A stretch of 64,000 nucleotides of DNA from Micavibrio sp. (GCA_021604545.1 BQJE01000001.1:169444-233443), one strand, 5' to 3'; shown: positions 9,098 through 17,826, counted from the first letter of the stretch. Numbers and translations are program-made. Notes: generated from the letters alone by a model not told the origin.

Positions 9098-9613
9098 CTA
9101 AGCTTCTGCTGCTGGTTGCGCATTTCTAACTAGGTCTAAAAAGCTAGTGGGTGCAGGAGTTTCAAGTGTTGCTCTAAATTGCCTCATAAAATCAAGTTTA
9201 TCCTTTGCAGGAAATACCTGTGCTGCCAACCCTTCTCTAAAAAGGAGGTAGTTGACCTGAGGTGTTTTTCCGTTTTCTCTCTCGGTAAGCCTATAAAGGG
9301 TATTGGGTGGAGGTACGATTTGTTCATTCATTGTTGTTGTTATATGGCCTCTTCCCAGATTCATATCCTTCAAAGGGAGCACAGTAGGAATAATTCTAGT
9401 GACTGGTGCTTTTGTTGGGTTTGTTTGGGAGTTAGTATTCTTTAAGTAATATTTCCCTTGAACCACCTGAGAATGGGGTTTCCTAAGAACATGCCCCTGA
9501 GGAGTGACCTCACCAACATGCTCACATAATAGTTGAGCAGGGTTTTTTGTTCCAAATATCAAAACATTTGATTCGTTATCAAGCGTAAATTTAGTTTTAT
9601 CAGTATTCTCCAA
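9098..9613 (-). CDS. Orphan ~171-residue protein
   Basis: No family recognised. It is soluble and has no signal peptide. I place the start at the TTG at 9613 because GAGGAG lies 7 bases upstream of it; the frame can be extended five codons to another TTG at 9628, but then the purine-rich box would be inside the gene. Visible features are a Thr/Asn-rich N-terminal half (VLIFGTKNPAQLLCEHVGEV), a segment YRLTERENGKTPQVNYLLFREG, and a low-complexity Ala/Pro C-terminus ending AQPAAEA. It lies directly upstream of the 117-residue orphan on the same strand. It is probably a lineage-specific gene. Confidence 0.65.
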   Translation of the reverse strand: MENTDKTKFTLDNESNVLIFGTKNPAQLLCEHVGEVTPQGHVLRKPHSQVVQGKYYLKNTNSQTNPTKAPVTRIIPTVLPLKDMNLGRGHITTTMNEQIVPPPNTLYRLTERENGKTPQVNYLLFREGLAAQVFPAKDKLDFMRQFRATLETPAPTSFLDLVRNAQPAAEA

Positions 9614-9709
9614 AAACTCTCTCCTCAAACCAATGTGTTATGTTAATTATTTGTAGTTTTATACAGCAAAGAAGCATTTATATGCAAGAAAAATATCATT
9701 GCCAAGGCT

Positions 9710-10630
9710 TTAGAGCCATTTTACTTCGGGGGGAAGGGACATCAGGATGGCCTCGGTATTGCCGCCGGTCTTGAGCCCAAACTGGGTGCCGCGGTCGTAA
9801 AGCAGGTTAAATTCAGCATATCTACCACGTTTGACCAGTTGAATTTCGCGCTGTTCGTTGCTCCAGTCGCGGTTCATGGATTTGCGCACCAATTGTGGAT
9901 AAATGCTAAGAAAAGTCTGCCCGACATCTTTGGTGAAGGCAAAATCCGAATCCCAGTCATTCTCTAAATAATCGTAGAAAATCCCGCCAACGCCGCGCGG
10001 CTCGTCACGGTGGGGCAGGAAGAAATAGCGGTCACACCAGGCTTTGTATTCCTTGTAAAGGCCCTCCCCATGGCGGTCACAGCAGGTTTTGAGCGCCGCG
10101 TGGAAGGCTTTGGTGTCTTCGGCATCCTCAATCATCGGCGTGAGGTCCATGCCGCCGCCAAACCATGTTTTGGAGGTGCAGATCATGCGGGTGTTCATGT
10201 GAACGGCCGGGACCAGCGGGGATTGCATATGGGCGACCAGGGATATACCCGCAGCCCAGAACGCGCCGCCGCTTTCATCCGCACCGGGTATTTTCTCACG
10301 AAATTCCTCGGAAAATGACCCGTGAACCGTGGAGATATTGACCCCGACCTTTTCAAAGACGCGGCCGCGCATGATCGACATTTCGCCGCCGCCCGCCTGC
10401 ACGGCTTCGCCGCTACGGCGCGGCAAGCCCCCGTCCTCTTTGCGGTCCCAGTTTTTGCGTTCAAAGTGGCCCGGCTCAAGGGTCATTTTCGGGCCGGAGG
10501 CCAGTTCACCTTCGATTTTTTCAAATTCTGCGCAGATTTGATCACGCAGGGTGCGGAACCATGAAGAAGCTTCGTTCTGGCGTTCTTCTAGCGTTTTATC
10601 TTTCGTGTAAGTTTTTGTTTTAGCTTGCAT
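9710..10630 (-). CDS. hemF: Oxygen-dependent coproporphyrinogen III oxidase
   Basis: Converts coproporphyrinogen III to protoporphyrinogen IX with O2 in haem synthesis. 306 residues from the ATG at 10630; this matches the usual HemF length of about 300. The open frame upstream adds a Pro-rich leader-like stretch that I exclude. Signature segments are [10 protein letters not shown] (about 150-159), [15 protein letters not shown], and the C-terminal [20 protein letters not shown] with [14 protein letters not shown]. It has its own strong promoter overlapping the end of trmL and a leader of about 190 nt. A ribosome binding site before 10630 is weak, which fits a controlled or leader-dependent start. 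Confidence 0.93.
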   Translation of the reverse strand: MQAKTKTYTKDKTLEERQNEASSWFRTLRDQICAEFEKIEGELASGPKMTLEPGHFERKNWDRKEDGGLPRRSGEAVQAGGGEMSIMRGRVFEKVGVNISTVHGSFSEEFREKIPGADESGGAFWAAGISLVAHMQSPLVPAVHMNTRMICTSKTWFGGGMDLTPMIEDAEDTKAFHAALKTCCDRHGEGLYKEYKAWCDRYFFLPHRDEPRGVGGIFYDYLENDWDSDFAFTKDVGQTFLSIYPQLVRKSMNRDWSNEQREIQLVKRGRYAEFNLLYDRGTQFGLKTGGNTEAILMSLPPEVKWL

Positions 10631-10653
10631 AATAAAGTTACCGAGTTTGTTCC

Positions 10654-10755
10654 TCATTTTTTTAGGGGGGTGGGGTAGGGGGTGCCCGGAATACAAAAGG
10701 AAAATGTCCGCAAAAATCGTATATAAGCCCTTGTTTTAAAATTATTAATCGGCAT
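10654..10755 (-). CDS. Possible 33-codon leader peptide upstream of hemF
   Basis: Within the hemF leader an ATG at 10755, preceded by GAGAGAAGG, opens a 33-codon frame encoding [11 protein letters not shown]... and ending [10 protein letters not shown], 23 bases before the hemF ATG. The Pro-rich end (codons for P-G-T-P-Y-P-T-P) could stall ribosomes. The spacing between the purine-rich box and the ATG is short, and no homologue is known to me, so this may be chance. Confidence 0.3.
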   Translation of the reverse strand: MPINNFKTRAYIRFLRTFSFCIPGTPYPTPLKK

Positions 10756-10829
10756 CCTTCTCTCTGTTCCTTAAAAACAATATTTCCGTAATCTTTATCC
10801 TGTTGTATTGCTTACATTTTTGTGCGAAC

Positions 10830-10858
10830 AATATAGGAAATAAATCCTTTTTTGTCAA
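10830..10858 (-). promoter_or_regulatory. Sigma-70-type promoter for hemF
   Basis: On the minus strand TTGACA (10858-10853), a 17-base spacer and TATATT (10835-10830). The -35 is a perfect consensus and the -10 matches 5 of 6. It overlaps the stop codon of trmL, gives a start near 10823 and so a hemF leader of about 190 nt. Confidence 0.7.
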
Positions 10859-11304
10859 GTGTTTCCTGTCTGTCTCAAGGCCTCGCCCAGTATCATGGCG
10901 GTGGCGTTGACGATGTTGAGCGACCTTAAGTCATTTTGCATCGTAATGGCAATACGGGCATGGGCAGCGTCATGAATATCATCCGGCACGCCGGCACTTT
11001 CGCGCCCGGCCAGCAGGATATCACCGTCCTGAAACTCAAAAGCAGTGTAGGGCGTGTCGGTCTTTGTGGTCATCAGGATGATGCGGACATCCGGGTTTGA
11101 GGCTATAAATTGCTGCCATGAGCTGTGGCGGGTGAGGGTGACCTTATCGACATAATCCATTCCGGCCTGCCTGATTTTCTTCTCGTCCCAGACGAATCCG
11201 CAGGGGCCGATAACATCCAGCGGTACACCAAGGCATGCACACAGGCGCATCATCGCGCCCACGTTCTGAGGTATATCCGGCTGGTAAAGACAGACTTTCA
11301 TCAT
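10855..11304 (-). CDS. trmL: tRNA (cytidine/uridine-2'-O-)-methyltransferase TrmL
   Basis: 149 residues, the normal size of this SPOUT methyltransferase, which 2'-O-methylates the wobble base (position 34) of tRNA-Leu isoacceptors including tRNA-Leu(CAA), the tRNA found at 34410 in this window. SPOUT signatures are PDIPQNVGAMMRLCACLG (about 9-26), the knot loop ILLAGRESAGVPD and the last motif MQNDLRSLNIVNATAM. It is divergent from petA across a 125-bp gap. Confidence 0.92.
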   Translation of the reverse strand: MMKVCLYQPDIPQNVGAMMRLCACLGVPLDVIGPCGFVWDEKKIRQAGMDYVDKVTLTRHSSWQQFIASNPDVRIILMTTKTDTPYTAFEFQDGDILLAGRESAGVPDDIHDAAHARIAITMQNDLRSLNIVNATAMILGEALRQTGNT

Positions 11305-11370
11305 TTCGCTGTGGAAAATTGTGTATTTCTCATACAGATGTGGATATAGCAGGGTTGATGATTTATAAAG

Positions 11371-11410
11371 AGAGAAGTAAAAACTCTTCTCTGATTACCT
11401 TTCGTATAAT
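11371..11410 (+). promoter_or_regulatory. Candidate petA promoter with inverted repeat
   Basis: TATAAT at 11405-11410 is a perfect -10, 20 bases before the petA ATG. The -35 position has no consensus, but a 7-bp inverted repeat AGAGAAG (11371-11377) / CTTCTCT (11386-11392) overlaps it, as an activator or repressor site would. petA itself lacks an obvious ribosome binding site. Confidence 0.45.
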
Positions 11411-11429
11411 TATTTAGTGTTACATAAAA

Positions 11430-11987
11430 ATGGCGGCAGGAAGCAAGTCGATAGATCACGATGATGAGGGTGAAACGCGCCGGGATTTTCTGTTCCTGAC
11501 GGCGGGTTCTTTCGGCGCGGTTGGTGCCGGTGTTGTGGCCTGGCCCTTTGTGAGTTCAATGAACCCGGCGGCTGATACGCTGGCGCTTTCAACAACGGAA
11601 GTACCCTTAGACAAAATTCCTAAGGGTCAGTCGATCACGGTGATGTGGCAGGGCAAGCCGGTTTTTGTGCGTCATCGCACGGACAAAGAAATTGAAGAGG
11701 CGCGTGCTGTTAATCAGGCGGAGTTGAGCGACAAGCAGGACGATTCAGAGCGAATTAAAGAGAACAAAGATGAGTGGTTGGTTGTTGTCGGCATTTGTAC
11801 GCATCTGGGTTGTGTTCCGGTGGGGCAGAAGACAAGTCAGAGTAAGGGCGAATATGGCGGCTGGTTCTGTCCGTGTCATGGTTCGCATTACGATACATCC
11901 GGGCGTATTCGCAAAGGGCCGGCGCCGAAGAATCTGGCTGTGCCGCCCTATGAGTTTCTCAGTGATACTTTGATAAAGATTGGTTAG
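11430..11987 (+). CDS. petA: Ubiquinol-cytochrome c reductase Rieske iron-sulfur subunit
   Basis: 185 residues, first gene of petABC. It carries the 2Fe-2S cluster that takes electrons from ubiquinol in complex III. A Tat-type N-terminus ([10 protein letters not shown], residues 17-26) continues into the single membrane anchor. Cluster ligands are in CTHLGC (about 126-131) and CPCHGSHYD (about 149-157). The ATG at 11430 has no good Shine-Dalgarno sequence and lies 20 bases after a TATAAT box, so translation may begin on a very short leader. It is separated from petB by 4 bases. Confidence 0.95.
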   Translation: MAAGSKSIDHDDEGETRRDFLFLTAGSFGAVGAGVVAWPFVSSMNPAADTLALSTTEVPLDKIPKGQSITVMWQGKPVFVRHRTDKEIEEARAVNQAELSDKQDDSERIKENKDEWLVVVGICTHLGCVPVGQKTSQSKGEYGGWFCPCHGSHYDTSGRIRKGPAPKNLAVPPYEFLSDTLIKIG

Positions 11988-11991
11988 ACCG

Positions 11992-13284
11992 ATGGGCAGT
12001 GGTGAGCGCGTAGAATTTGATAACAAGGTCGTTAACTGGATTGACGAGCGGTTGCCTCTGTTCACGTTGATGCAGAAGGAATACGGCGTGTTCCCAACGC
12101 CGCGTAATTTTAATTATTTCTGGAATTTTGGTGCGATTGCAATGTTTATGCTGATCGCGATGATTGCCACCGGGATTTTCCTGGCGATGAATTACACGCC
12201 GCATGTCGATATGGCGTTTGATTCTGTTGAACGGATTGATCGTGATGTGAACTGGGGCTGGATGCTGCGTGATATTCACATGAACGGGGGTTCTTTCTTT
12301 TTTATTGCGGTGTACATCCATATTTTTCGTGGCATGTATTACGGATCGTATAAAAAGCCGCGTGAGTTGCTCTGGATTTTGGGCGTGGTTATTTTCCTGC
12401 TGATGATGGCAACAGCCTTTATGGGCTATGTGCTGCCCTGGGGTCAGATGAGCTATTGGGGCGCTACCGTTATTACCAATTTGTTCTCAGCCATTCCTTT
12501 TGTCGGCGATAGTATAGTGACCTTGCTGTGGGGTGGGTTTTCCATTGATAACCCGACGCTGAACAGATTTTTTGCCCTGCATTATCTGATGCCGTTCGTC
12601 ATTCTGGCGGTTGTTTTTCTGCATGTCTGGGCGCTGCATATTTGCGGCTCGAACAATCCGAGCGGGATTGAGCCCAAGGGCAAGCAGGATACGCTACCGT
12701 TTCATCCCTATTACACGATGAAAGACACGTTTGGTTTGCTGGTGTTTCTGGTGATTTTTTGCGTGTTTGTGTTTTATGCGCCGGATTATCTGGGGCATCC
12801 GGATAATTACAAAGAGGCCAATGCGCTGGTGACGCCGGCGCATATTGTGCCGGAATGGTATTTTCTGCCGTTCTATGCAATTTTGCGGGCGATTACCTTT
12901 GATATTGGTATTCCCTTTACCGAGATTACGATCATTTCTGCCAAGCTTGGCGGGGTGATTTCGATGTTTGGGTCAATTGGTTTGTTGCTCATCCTGCCGT
13001 GGTTGGACACGCATCCGATCCGCAGTGCCCGGTATCGTCCGAAATATAAATTCTTCTTGCTCGTCTTTCTCGCGGTGTTTTGTATGCTTGGCTATGTCGG
13101 GTCGCAATCCGCTGATGCCGTGTTCTTTGGTTTGCCAATGACGCTGATAGGGATTTTGTGCACAACGTATTATTACGGGTTCTTCCTGGTGATTATTCCG
13201 TGGCTCAACAATACCGAGAAGGGCAAAGATTTGCCCAAGTCGATCCATGATGCAGTGTTGAAGACGGAAAGGGAGAAAGCATGA
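11992..13284 (+). CDS. petB: Cytochrome b subunit of the bc1 complex
   Basis: 430 residues from the ATG at 11992; a TTG at 11980 would overlap petA and is not needed. It has eight predicted membrane helices. The Qo-site PEWY motif is present in [13 protein letters not shown], the glycines and histidines for the two b haems lie in the first four helices, for example [20 protein letters not shown] and [17 protein letters not shown]. It is the central subunit of ubiquinol oxidation and proton translocation. It overlaps petC by 4 bp (ATGA), so the subunits are translationally coupled. The length is close to that of other alphaproteobacterial cytochrome b proteins. Confidence 0.96.
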   Translation: MGSGERVEFDNKVVNWIDERLPLFTLMQKEYGVFPTPRNFNYFWNFGAIAMFMLIAMIATGIFLAMNYTPHVDMAFDSVERIDRDVNWGWMLRDIHMNGGSFFFIAVYIHIFRGMYYGSYKKPRELLWILGVVIFLLMMATAFMGYVLPWGQMSYWGATVITNLFSAIPFVGDSIVTLLWGGFSIDNPTLNRFFALHYLMPFVILAVVFLHVWALHICGSNNPSGIEPKGKQDTLPFHPYYTMKDTFGLLVFLVIFCVFVFYAPDYLGHPDNYKEANALVTPAHIVPEWYFLPFYAILRAITFDIGIPFTEITIISAKLGGVISMFGSIGLLLILPWLDTHPIRSARYRPKYKFFLLVFLAVFCMLGYVGSQSADAVFFGLPMTLIGILCTTYYYGFFLVIIPWLNNTEKGKDLPKSIHDAVLKTEREKA

Positions 13285-14042
13285 TGATGCGCTTTGCCCT
13301 CCTTTTTGCGGTTTTGGTTCTGATGCCTGTGGCTGGCTTTGCCGGCGGTGGAGAAACCGTGAAGCCGCCGCATCATCATTGGCATTTTAGTGGCGTTAAT
13401 GGCACGTACGATAAAGCGGCGTTGCAGCGCGGTTATAAGGTGTACCGCGAGGTTTGTGCGTCCTGCCATTCAATGAAGCAGTTATCGTTTCGTAATCTCA
13501 CTGATCTTGGCTATGACGAAAGCCAAGTGAAGGCAATTGTCGGTGAATATACCGTGATGGACGGTCCAAATGATGAAGGCGAGATGTTTGAGCGCCCGGC
13601 GCGGCCCAGCGATCAGTTTCCATCACCGTTTGAAAATGACAAGGCTGCAGCCTATGCCAATGGCGGTGCGTTGCCGCCGGATCTGTCGCTGATTATTAAG
13701 GCGCGGCATCACGGACCGGATTACGTGCATGCGCTCCTGACTGGTTATAAAGACGCACCGCATGATGCTCATTTGCTTGAAGGTCAGCACTGGAACAAAT
13801 ATATGCCTGGCCATGTTATCGCGATGGCGCCGCCGCTTTCCGACGGGCAGGTGGCCTATGAAGACGGTAGCCCGGACACGGTCGATCAATATGCCAGTGA
13901 CGTGGTGCAGTTCCTGACCTGGGCCGGGGACCCATATATGGAGACGCGCAAGCGCACCGGGATGAAAGTGATTATCTTCCTGCTGGTCTTTGCGGGCGTT
14001 ATGTATGGTGTGAAGCGCAAGATCTGGTCGGATGTTCATTAA
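13281..14042 (+). CDS. petC: Cytochrome c1 subunit of the bc1 complex
   Basis: 253 residues, third gene of petABC. A cleavable signal peptide (about 1-22, ending VAGFAGG) exports it. The haem c site CASCHS lies near residues 58-63, and the axial Met is likely in the [12 protein letters not shown] region (about 187-198). The C-terminal helix [20 protein letters not shown] anchors it in the membrane. It passes electrons from the Rieske centre to cytochrome c. I choose the first ATG because it gives the 4-bp overlap with petB. Confidence 0.95.
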   Translation: MMMRFALLFAVLVLMPVAGFAGGGETVKPPHHHWHFSGVNGTYDKAALQRGYKVYREVCASCHSMKQLSFRNLTDLGYDESQVKAIVGEYTVMDGPNDEGEMFERPARPSDQFPSPFENDKAAAYANGGALPPDLSLIIKARHHGPDYVHALLTGYKDAPHDAHLLEGQHWNKYMPGHVIAMAPPLSDGQVAYEDGSPDTVDQYASDVVQFLTWAGDPYMETRKRTGMKVIIFLLVFAGVMYGVKRKIWSDVH

Positions 14043-14054
14043 AGTTTAGAGGTC

Positions 14055-14315
14055 ATGAGTAAAGAGCAAGTAAAAGAACTTCTTATTCGCTCCAAAATAT
14101 ACAGCGCTTTCGCTATTATTTTTCTTGTTGGTGGTCTCGGGGCGTTTGCCTATTTTTATTTTGAAAAATTTGACGGTGATATCAAGACGGCGATTATGAA
14201 TCCGATCAGTGCTGGCTTTTTTGTTGTGAGCCTTGTGCCGTCGCTGTTTTTTACATGGCGGGCTGGTGTCGCAGAGAATAAAATGGTTAAACTCATAGAT
14301 AAGTTAAAAGATTAA
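14055..14315 (+). CDS. Small two-helix membrane protein downstream of petABC
   Basis: 86 residues with a short charged N-terminus (MSKEQVKELLIRSK), a first membrane helix (about 16-33), a loop with FEKFDGDIKTAI, a second helix (about 51-66) and a basic tail. No family recognised. It begins 12 bp after petC and ends 16 bp before the DUF924 gene, so it is probably read with the bc1 genes. It could be a supernumerary or assembly partner of complex III, but that is inference from position only. Confidence 0.75.
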   Translation: MSKEQVKELLIRSKIYSAFAIIFLVGGLGAFAYFYFEKFDGDIKTAIMNPISAGFFVVSLVPSLFFTWRAGVAENKMVKLIDKLKD

Positions 14316-14331
14316 CCTTACGGTTTCAGTT

Positions 14332-14883
14332 ATGCGCGATACGAAATATGAAATTCTCCATTTTTGGTTTGAAGAAGTCCAGCCACAGCAATGGTTTCAA
14401 AGCAACCCGGAACTTGATTCCCTGATTACTGAAAAATTCCTGTCAACATATGAGATGGCCAAGGATGGTCTCTGTGATAACTGGGCCGTCGATGAAGAGG
14501 GGGCGCTGGCGCTTTGTATTTTGCTGGATCAGTTCCCGCGCCATATGTTTCGTGGCAAGGCGGAAATGTTTGGTACGGACCGTAAGGCGCTTTTGGTTGT
14601 AAAGGAAGCGATCAACAAAGGGTTTGATCAGATTTTGGAGCCGGTCAAGCGCGGGTTTTTGTATGTGCCGTTTCAGCATAGTGAAGAGTTAAATGATCAG
14701 AACCGTTCGGTTGAGTTGATGAAGGCGATGGGTGATGACAACCCGGCCGGGTATGATTACGCGAAGCGGCATAGGGATGTGATCGAAAAATTCGGGCGTT
14801 TTCCGCACAGGAATGAAGTATTGGGGCGGGTGAGCACGACAGAGGAACTCGATCATTTAGAACAAAACCCATCGGGTTTTTAA
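14332..14883 (+). CDS. DUF924 family protein
   Basis: 183 residues matching the DUF924 pattern: ILHFWFEEVQPQQWFQ (9-24), then DEEGALALCILLDQFPRHMFRG and RGFLYVPFQHSEELNDQ, with HRDVIEKFGRFPHRNEVLGR near the C-terminus. The protein is all-alpha, soluble, and biochemically uncharacterised as far as I know. The His/Arg-rich conserved motifs suggest a binding or catalytic pocket. The Shine-Dalgarno region is poor, but the ATG at 14332 gives the family length. It lies 10 bp before the aldehyde dehydrogenase gene. Confidence 0.85.
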   Translation: MRDTKYEILHFWFEEVQPQQWFQSNPELDSLITEKFLSTYEMAKDGLCDNWAVDEEGALALCILLDQFPRHMFRGKAEMFGTDRKALLVVKEAINKGFDQILEPVKRGFLYVPFQHSEELNDQNRSVELMKAMGDDNPAGYDYAKRHRDVIEKFGRFPHRNEVLGRVSTTEELDHLEQNPSGF

Positions 14884-14893
14884 GGGGATCATA

Positions 14894-16408
14894 ATGAGTA
14901 AAACGAATGACGTTTTAAAAAATCTTGGGCTTGATGCGGGTGCTCTAGCTAAGGGTGACCTTGAGGTTTATTCGCCGCTTGATGGGGCGAAACTAGGGGC
15001 GTTGCAACAGCATAAAGCCAAGGATGTCGCGCCAGCCGTTGATAAAGCGCAGGCAGCATTCGCGACATGGCGGGCTGTGCCGGGGCCGGTGCGCGGTGAA
15101 TTTGTACGTTTGCTGGGCGAGGAGTTACGTAGCAACAAGGATGATCTGGGCAGACTGGTGACGCTGGAATGCGGTAAGGTTTTGTCCGAAGGGCTTGGAG
15201 AAGTGCAGGAGATGATTGATATCTGCGATTTTGCGGTTGGTCTGTCGCGGCAATTATACGGTTTGACAATAGCTTCTGAGAGGCCCGGCCATCACATGCG
15301 CGAAACCTGGCATCCGCTGGGGGTGATTGGCATTATCTCGGCATTTAATTTTCCGGTGGCGGTGTGGGCATGGAATGCGGCGCTGGCGCTGGTGTGCGGG
15401 AATGCACTTATCTGGAAGCCGTCGGAGAAAACACCGATCACGGCGCTGGCGTGTCAGAATTTATTTGACCGTGCAGTAGAGAAATTTAAAGCAGCCGGTC
15501 ATGACATACCGGATAATTTGTCGCAGGTTCTCATCGGTGCGCGTGATGTTGGTGAGGCGCTGGCGGATAACAAAAATATTCCACTAGTCAGTGCGACGGG
15601 CAGCACAGTGATGGGTCGAGATGTTGGTGCGCGTGTTGGGGCACGGTTGGGGCGGAGCTTGCTTGAGCTAGGTGGTAACAACGCGATGGTGGTTTCCCCC
15701 ACGGCGGACTTGGAAATGGCGGTACGAGCGATCTTGTTCGGTGCGGTTGGGACTTGTGGGCAGCGCTGCACGTCTCTCAGGCGATTGATCGTGCATGAGA
15801 GTGTTTATGATGGGCTGGTGGCTTCGCTGGTGAAGGCTTATGGGCAGATCCGGGTTGGTGATCCGCTGGATAGCGATACGCTGGTTGGACCATTGATTGA
15901 TGAAGCGGCTTTTGAGGGCATGCAGGACACATTGAAAAAAGCGCAGGCCGAAGGTGGTAAGGTTTTGGTTGGCGGCGAGCGTGTTACTGATAATGTGCCG
16001 GGTGGGTTTTACGTCGCACCGGCGATTGTTGAAATGTCCGGGCAGAGTGATGTGGTGATGCATGAAACTTTTGCGCCGATTTTGTATACCTTGAAATATT
16101 CTGATCTGGAGCAGGCGATCGAGATGCATAATGATGTGCCGCAAGGGTTGTCATCGTGTATCTTTACCGAGAATGTACGGGAAGCGGAAAGATTTTTGTC
16201 AGCCACCGGTAGTGATTGCGGCATCGCCAATGTGAATATTGGAACCAGCGGTGCAGAAATTGGTGGCGCGTTTGGTGGTGAAAAAGAAACTGGCGGTGGT
16301 CGTGAAAGTGGCTCAGATTCCTGGAAAGTTTATATGCGAAGACAGACCCAAACCGTGAATTATTCAGACGAAATGCCACTGGCGCAGGGCGTGGTATTTA
16401 AGCTCTAG
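14894..16408 (+). CDS. ALDH7-type aldehyde dehydrogenase (alpha-aminoadipic semialdehyde / piperideine-6-carboxylate type)
   Basis: 504 residues of the NAD(P)-dependent aldehyde dehydrogenase superfamily. Cofactor-binding segment FNFPVAVWAWNAALALVCGN, catalytic Glu in LLELGGNNA (about 258-266) and catalytic Cys in GTCGQRCTSLRR (second Cys) are all present. The C-terminal signature IGGAFGGEKETGGGRESGSD and the NNAMVV after the Glu are typical of the ALDH7 (antiquitin/AmaB) branch, which oxidises alpha-aminoadipic semialdehyde in lysine degradation. No other lysine-catabolic gene is adjacent, so the substrate is inferred from the family. The start has AAGGGG 6 bases upstream. Confidence 0.88.
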   Translation: MSKTNDVLKNLGLDAGALAKGDLEVYSPLDGAKLGALQQHKAKDVAPAVDKAQAAFATWRAVPGPVRGEFVRLLGEELRSNKDDLGRLVTLECGKVLSEGLGEVQEMIDICDFAVGLSRQLYGLTIASERPGHHMRETWHPLGVIGIISAFNFPVAVWAWNAALALVCGNALIWKPSEKTPITALACQNLFDRAVEKFKAAGHDIPDNLSQVLIGARDVGEALADNKNIPLVSATGSTVMGRDVGARVGARLGRSLLELGGNNAMVVSPTADLEMAVRAILFGAVGTCGQRCTSLRRLIVHESVYDGLVASLVKAYGQIRVGDPLDSDTLVGPLIDEAAFEGMQDTLKKAQAEGGKVLVGGERVTDNVPGGFYVAPAIVEMSGQSDVVMHETFAPILYTLKYSDLEQAIEMHNDVPQGLSSCIFTENVREAERFLSATGSDCGIANVNIGTSGAEIGGAFGGEKETGGGRESGSDSWKVYMRRQTQTVNYSDEMPLAQGVVFKL

Positions 16409-16576
16409 CCACACAAAATCCTTCAATTGATGATACGCCCCCTTTTTTTTGACGCACGCCTTTCGTATATGCCATAATAGTTTATAGATGCGAATCACGG
16501 TGTAATAAAATTATAGTGGCGAGGCACAACACGACCCAAAGTAACAATATTAGCAAACATTATAAGTGTTTATAAC

Positions 16577-16597
16577 AAAAGGATGAATCCTTTTTTG
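16577..16597 (+). terminator. Candidate rho-independent terminator between ALDH gene and DUF465
   Basis: AAAAGGA (16577-16583), loop TGAA, TCCTTTT (16588-16594), running into six T in total. The stem is AT-rich and lies about 170 bases after the ALDH stop. The remaining 16409-16694 gap shows no gene; the sequence near 16680 (AACAGGAGAATA) is the ribosome binding site of the DUF465 gene. Confidence 0.5.
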
Positions 16598-16694
16598 TGC
16601 TTTAATCGGGTCGATTTTTTTGCAGGAAGCCGTATGAATGGAGTAGCGTGGAGGCAATCTATACCGACAATTTATAAACGAACAGGAGAATAAT

Positions 16695-16892
16695 ATGGCT
16701 GCACAAGCAATGACTTCCTCACAGAGTTCCCGTATTGAAGCGCTTAAAGCAAAGCATTCTGCGTTATCTATGCGTATAGAAAAAGAACAGCAAAGGCCGT
16801 CCGCCGCCAGTTATTATCTGCAGAAATTAAAAAAGCAAAAACTTGTCCTTAAAGAGGAGATCGAAGGGCTTGGGCGATCATCCACAGCCTGA
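16695..16892 (+). CDS. DUF465 (YdcH-like) coiled-coil protein
   Basis: 65 residues, a single helical hairpin. The DUF465 pattern is visible in IEALKAKHSALSMRIEKEQQRP and YYLQKLKKQKLVLKEEIEGL. Function is not established for the family. The ATG at 16695 has CAGGAG 8 bases upstream. It ends on a bidirectional terminator shared with trcR, so it is a monocistronic unit. Confidence 0.85.
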   Translation: MAAQAMTSSQSSRIEALKAKHSALSMRIEKEQQRPSAASYYLQKLKKQKLVLKEEIEGLGRSSTA

Positions 16893-16918
16893 TAAATATT
16901 CTATATTAGGAGAAAAAA

Positions 16919-16950
16919 GCGGCCGGTTCAGAGATGACCGGCCGTTTCTT
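16919..16950. terminator. Bidirectional rho-independent terminator between DUF465 and trcR
   Basis: CGGCCGGT (16920-16927) and ACCGGCCG (16937-16944) form a perfect 8-bp GC-rich stem with a 9-base loop. TTTCTTT follows on the plus strand, and six A precede it, giving a U-run on the minus strand. It therefore serves both convergent genes. Confidence 0.85.
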
Positions 16951-17657
16951 TATTCACTTTTTTCGGACGTGCTGTTCGTATTGGTCAGGAAGTTCGAGAA
17001 GTCAAATGCATCGGACGACATATTGTTATCATCCTGGCCATCTTCACGTTCCTTACGCTCTTTTTCAAGCTGTGCAGCGCGCTCGGCTTTGACGGCTTCA
17101 GGGTCCTTACCAGCAGCCTTTAAGCCTTTGTTGTAGGCTGTTTCGTATTCCTGATAGCTACAAAGTCCCAGCTCGGCCGGGTGGCGCGGGCGCAGACTAG
17201 AGCTGTTCGGATGTGTACGGTCACGCACAGCAGCAATCGTTGGCTTGGTCGTACCAACTAGCTTGCAGATCTGCGCATCGCTAATTTCAGGGTTTTGCTT
17301 AATGATGTAAGAAATCGCATCAGGCTTGTCACCACGCTTGGATACAGGTGTGTAGCGCGGCCCTTTGGCGCGGCCCTGTACAGGTGGCAGTTCGCGTTTG
17401 GCGATTGTGAGGCTGGCATCTGCATCTTTTTCACAGCGCTCCAGCTCTTCCGGGGTGAGTTCACCGTTTTCAATCGGGTGGCGACCAACCAGGCCGCGGC
17501 CGATATCTTCGTTGGCCAGTGCCTCGATTTCAATCTCGGTCAGAAGCGTAAATTCGCCGATTTGCCTGAATGTAAGGGCTGTATTCTCAATAAGCCACAC
17601 AGCTGTCGCCTTGGGCATTAAGAGTTTTTCAGTTGTTGTTTTTGCTGCACGTGCCAT
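16950..17657 (-). CDS. trcR: Cell-cycle transcriptional regulator TrcR (DUF1013)
   Basis: 235 residues from the ATG at 17657, which has AAAGGAG 8 bases upstream; the frame extends to 17720 but without support. The DUF1013 core is clear: TAVWLIENTALTFRQIGEFT (about 18-37), PVQGRAKGPRYTPVSKRGDK and an HTH-like ISDAQICKLVGTTKPTIAAV (about 141-160) followed by RDRTHPNSSSLRPRHPAELG. The C-terminal third is acidic and low-complexity. TrcR homologues are conserved across alphaproteobacteria and associate with RNA polymerase to control cell-cycle genes. The promoter and folded leader described separately suggest regulated synthesis. Confidence 0.87.
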   Translation of the reverse strand: MARAAKTTTEKLLMPKATAVWLIENTALTFRQIGEFTLLTEIEIEALANEDIGRGLVGRHPIENGELTPEELERCEKDADASLTIAKRELPPVQGRAKGPRYTPVSKRGDKPDAISYIIKQNPEISDAQICKLVGTTKPTIAAVRDRTHPNSSSLRPRHPAELGLCSYQEYETAYNKGLKAAGKDPEAVKAERAAQLEKERKEREDGQDDNNMSSDAFDFSNFLTNTNSTSEKSE

Positions 17658-17675
17658 CTTTAAATCTCCTTTATG

Positions 17676-17734
17676 GGTTTGAAAAATAAGGGTGTTTCGC
17701 GATCCTGTTCCTTGGATCAACGGTTTTTCAAACC
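17676..17734 (-). promoter_or_regulatory. Structured 5' leader of trcR
   Basis: The leader holds 11-bp perfect arms, GGTTTGAAAAA (17676-17686) and TTTTTCAAACC (17724-17734), enclosing a second stem GATCC/GGATC (17701-17705, 17714-17718) with an 8-base loop. The outer stem ends about 8 bases upstream of the AAAGGAG ribosome binding site, so folding could influence translation. No known riboswitch class was recognised. Confidence 0.5.
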
Positions 17735-17753
17735 TTGCAATGTATAGGGAACG

Positions 17754-17787
17754 CCCCTTATATAGGGGATTGCGAGGGAAAATACAA
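17754..17787 (-). promoter_or_regulatory. trcR promoter with palindromic operator
   Basis: On the minus strand TTGTAT (17787-17782), 17 bases, TATATA (17764-17759). The -10 is the centre of the palindrome CCCCTTATATAGGGG (17754-17768, arms CCCCT/AGGGG), as expected for a repressor site. Start near 17752 gives a leader of about 95 nt. Confidence 0.55.
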
Positions 17788-17826
17788 GAAATTCTCTCTT
17801 AATGTTTGATTAAGATTAGAGGTGCT

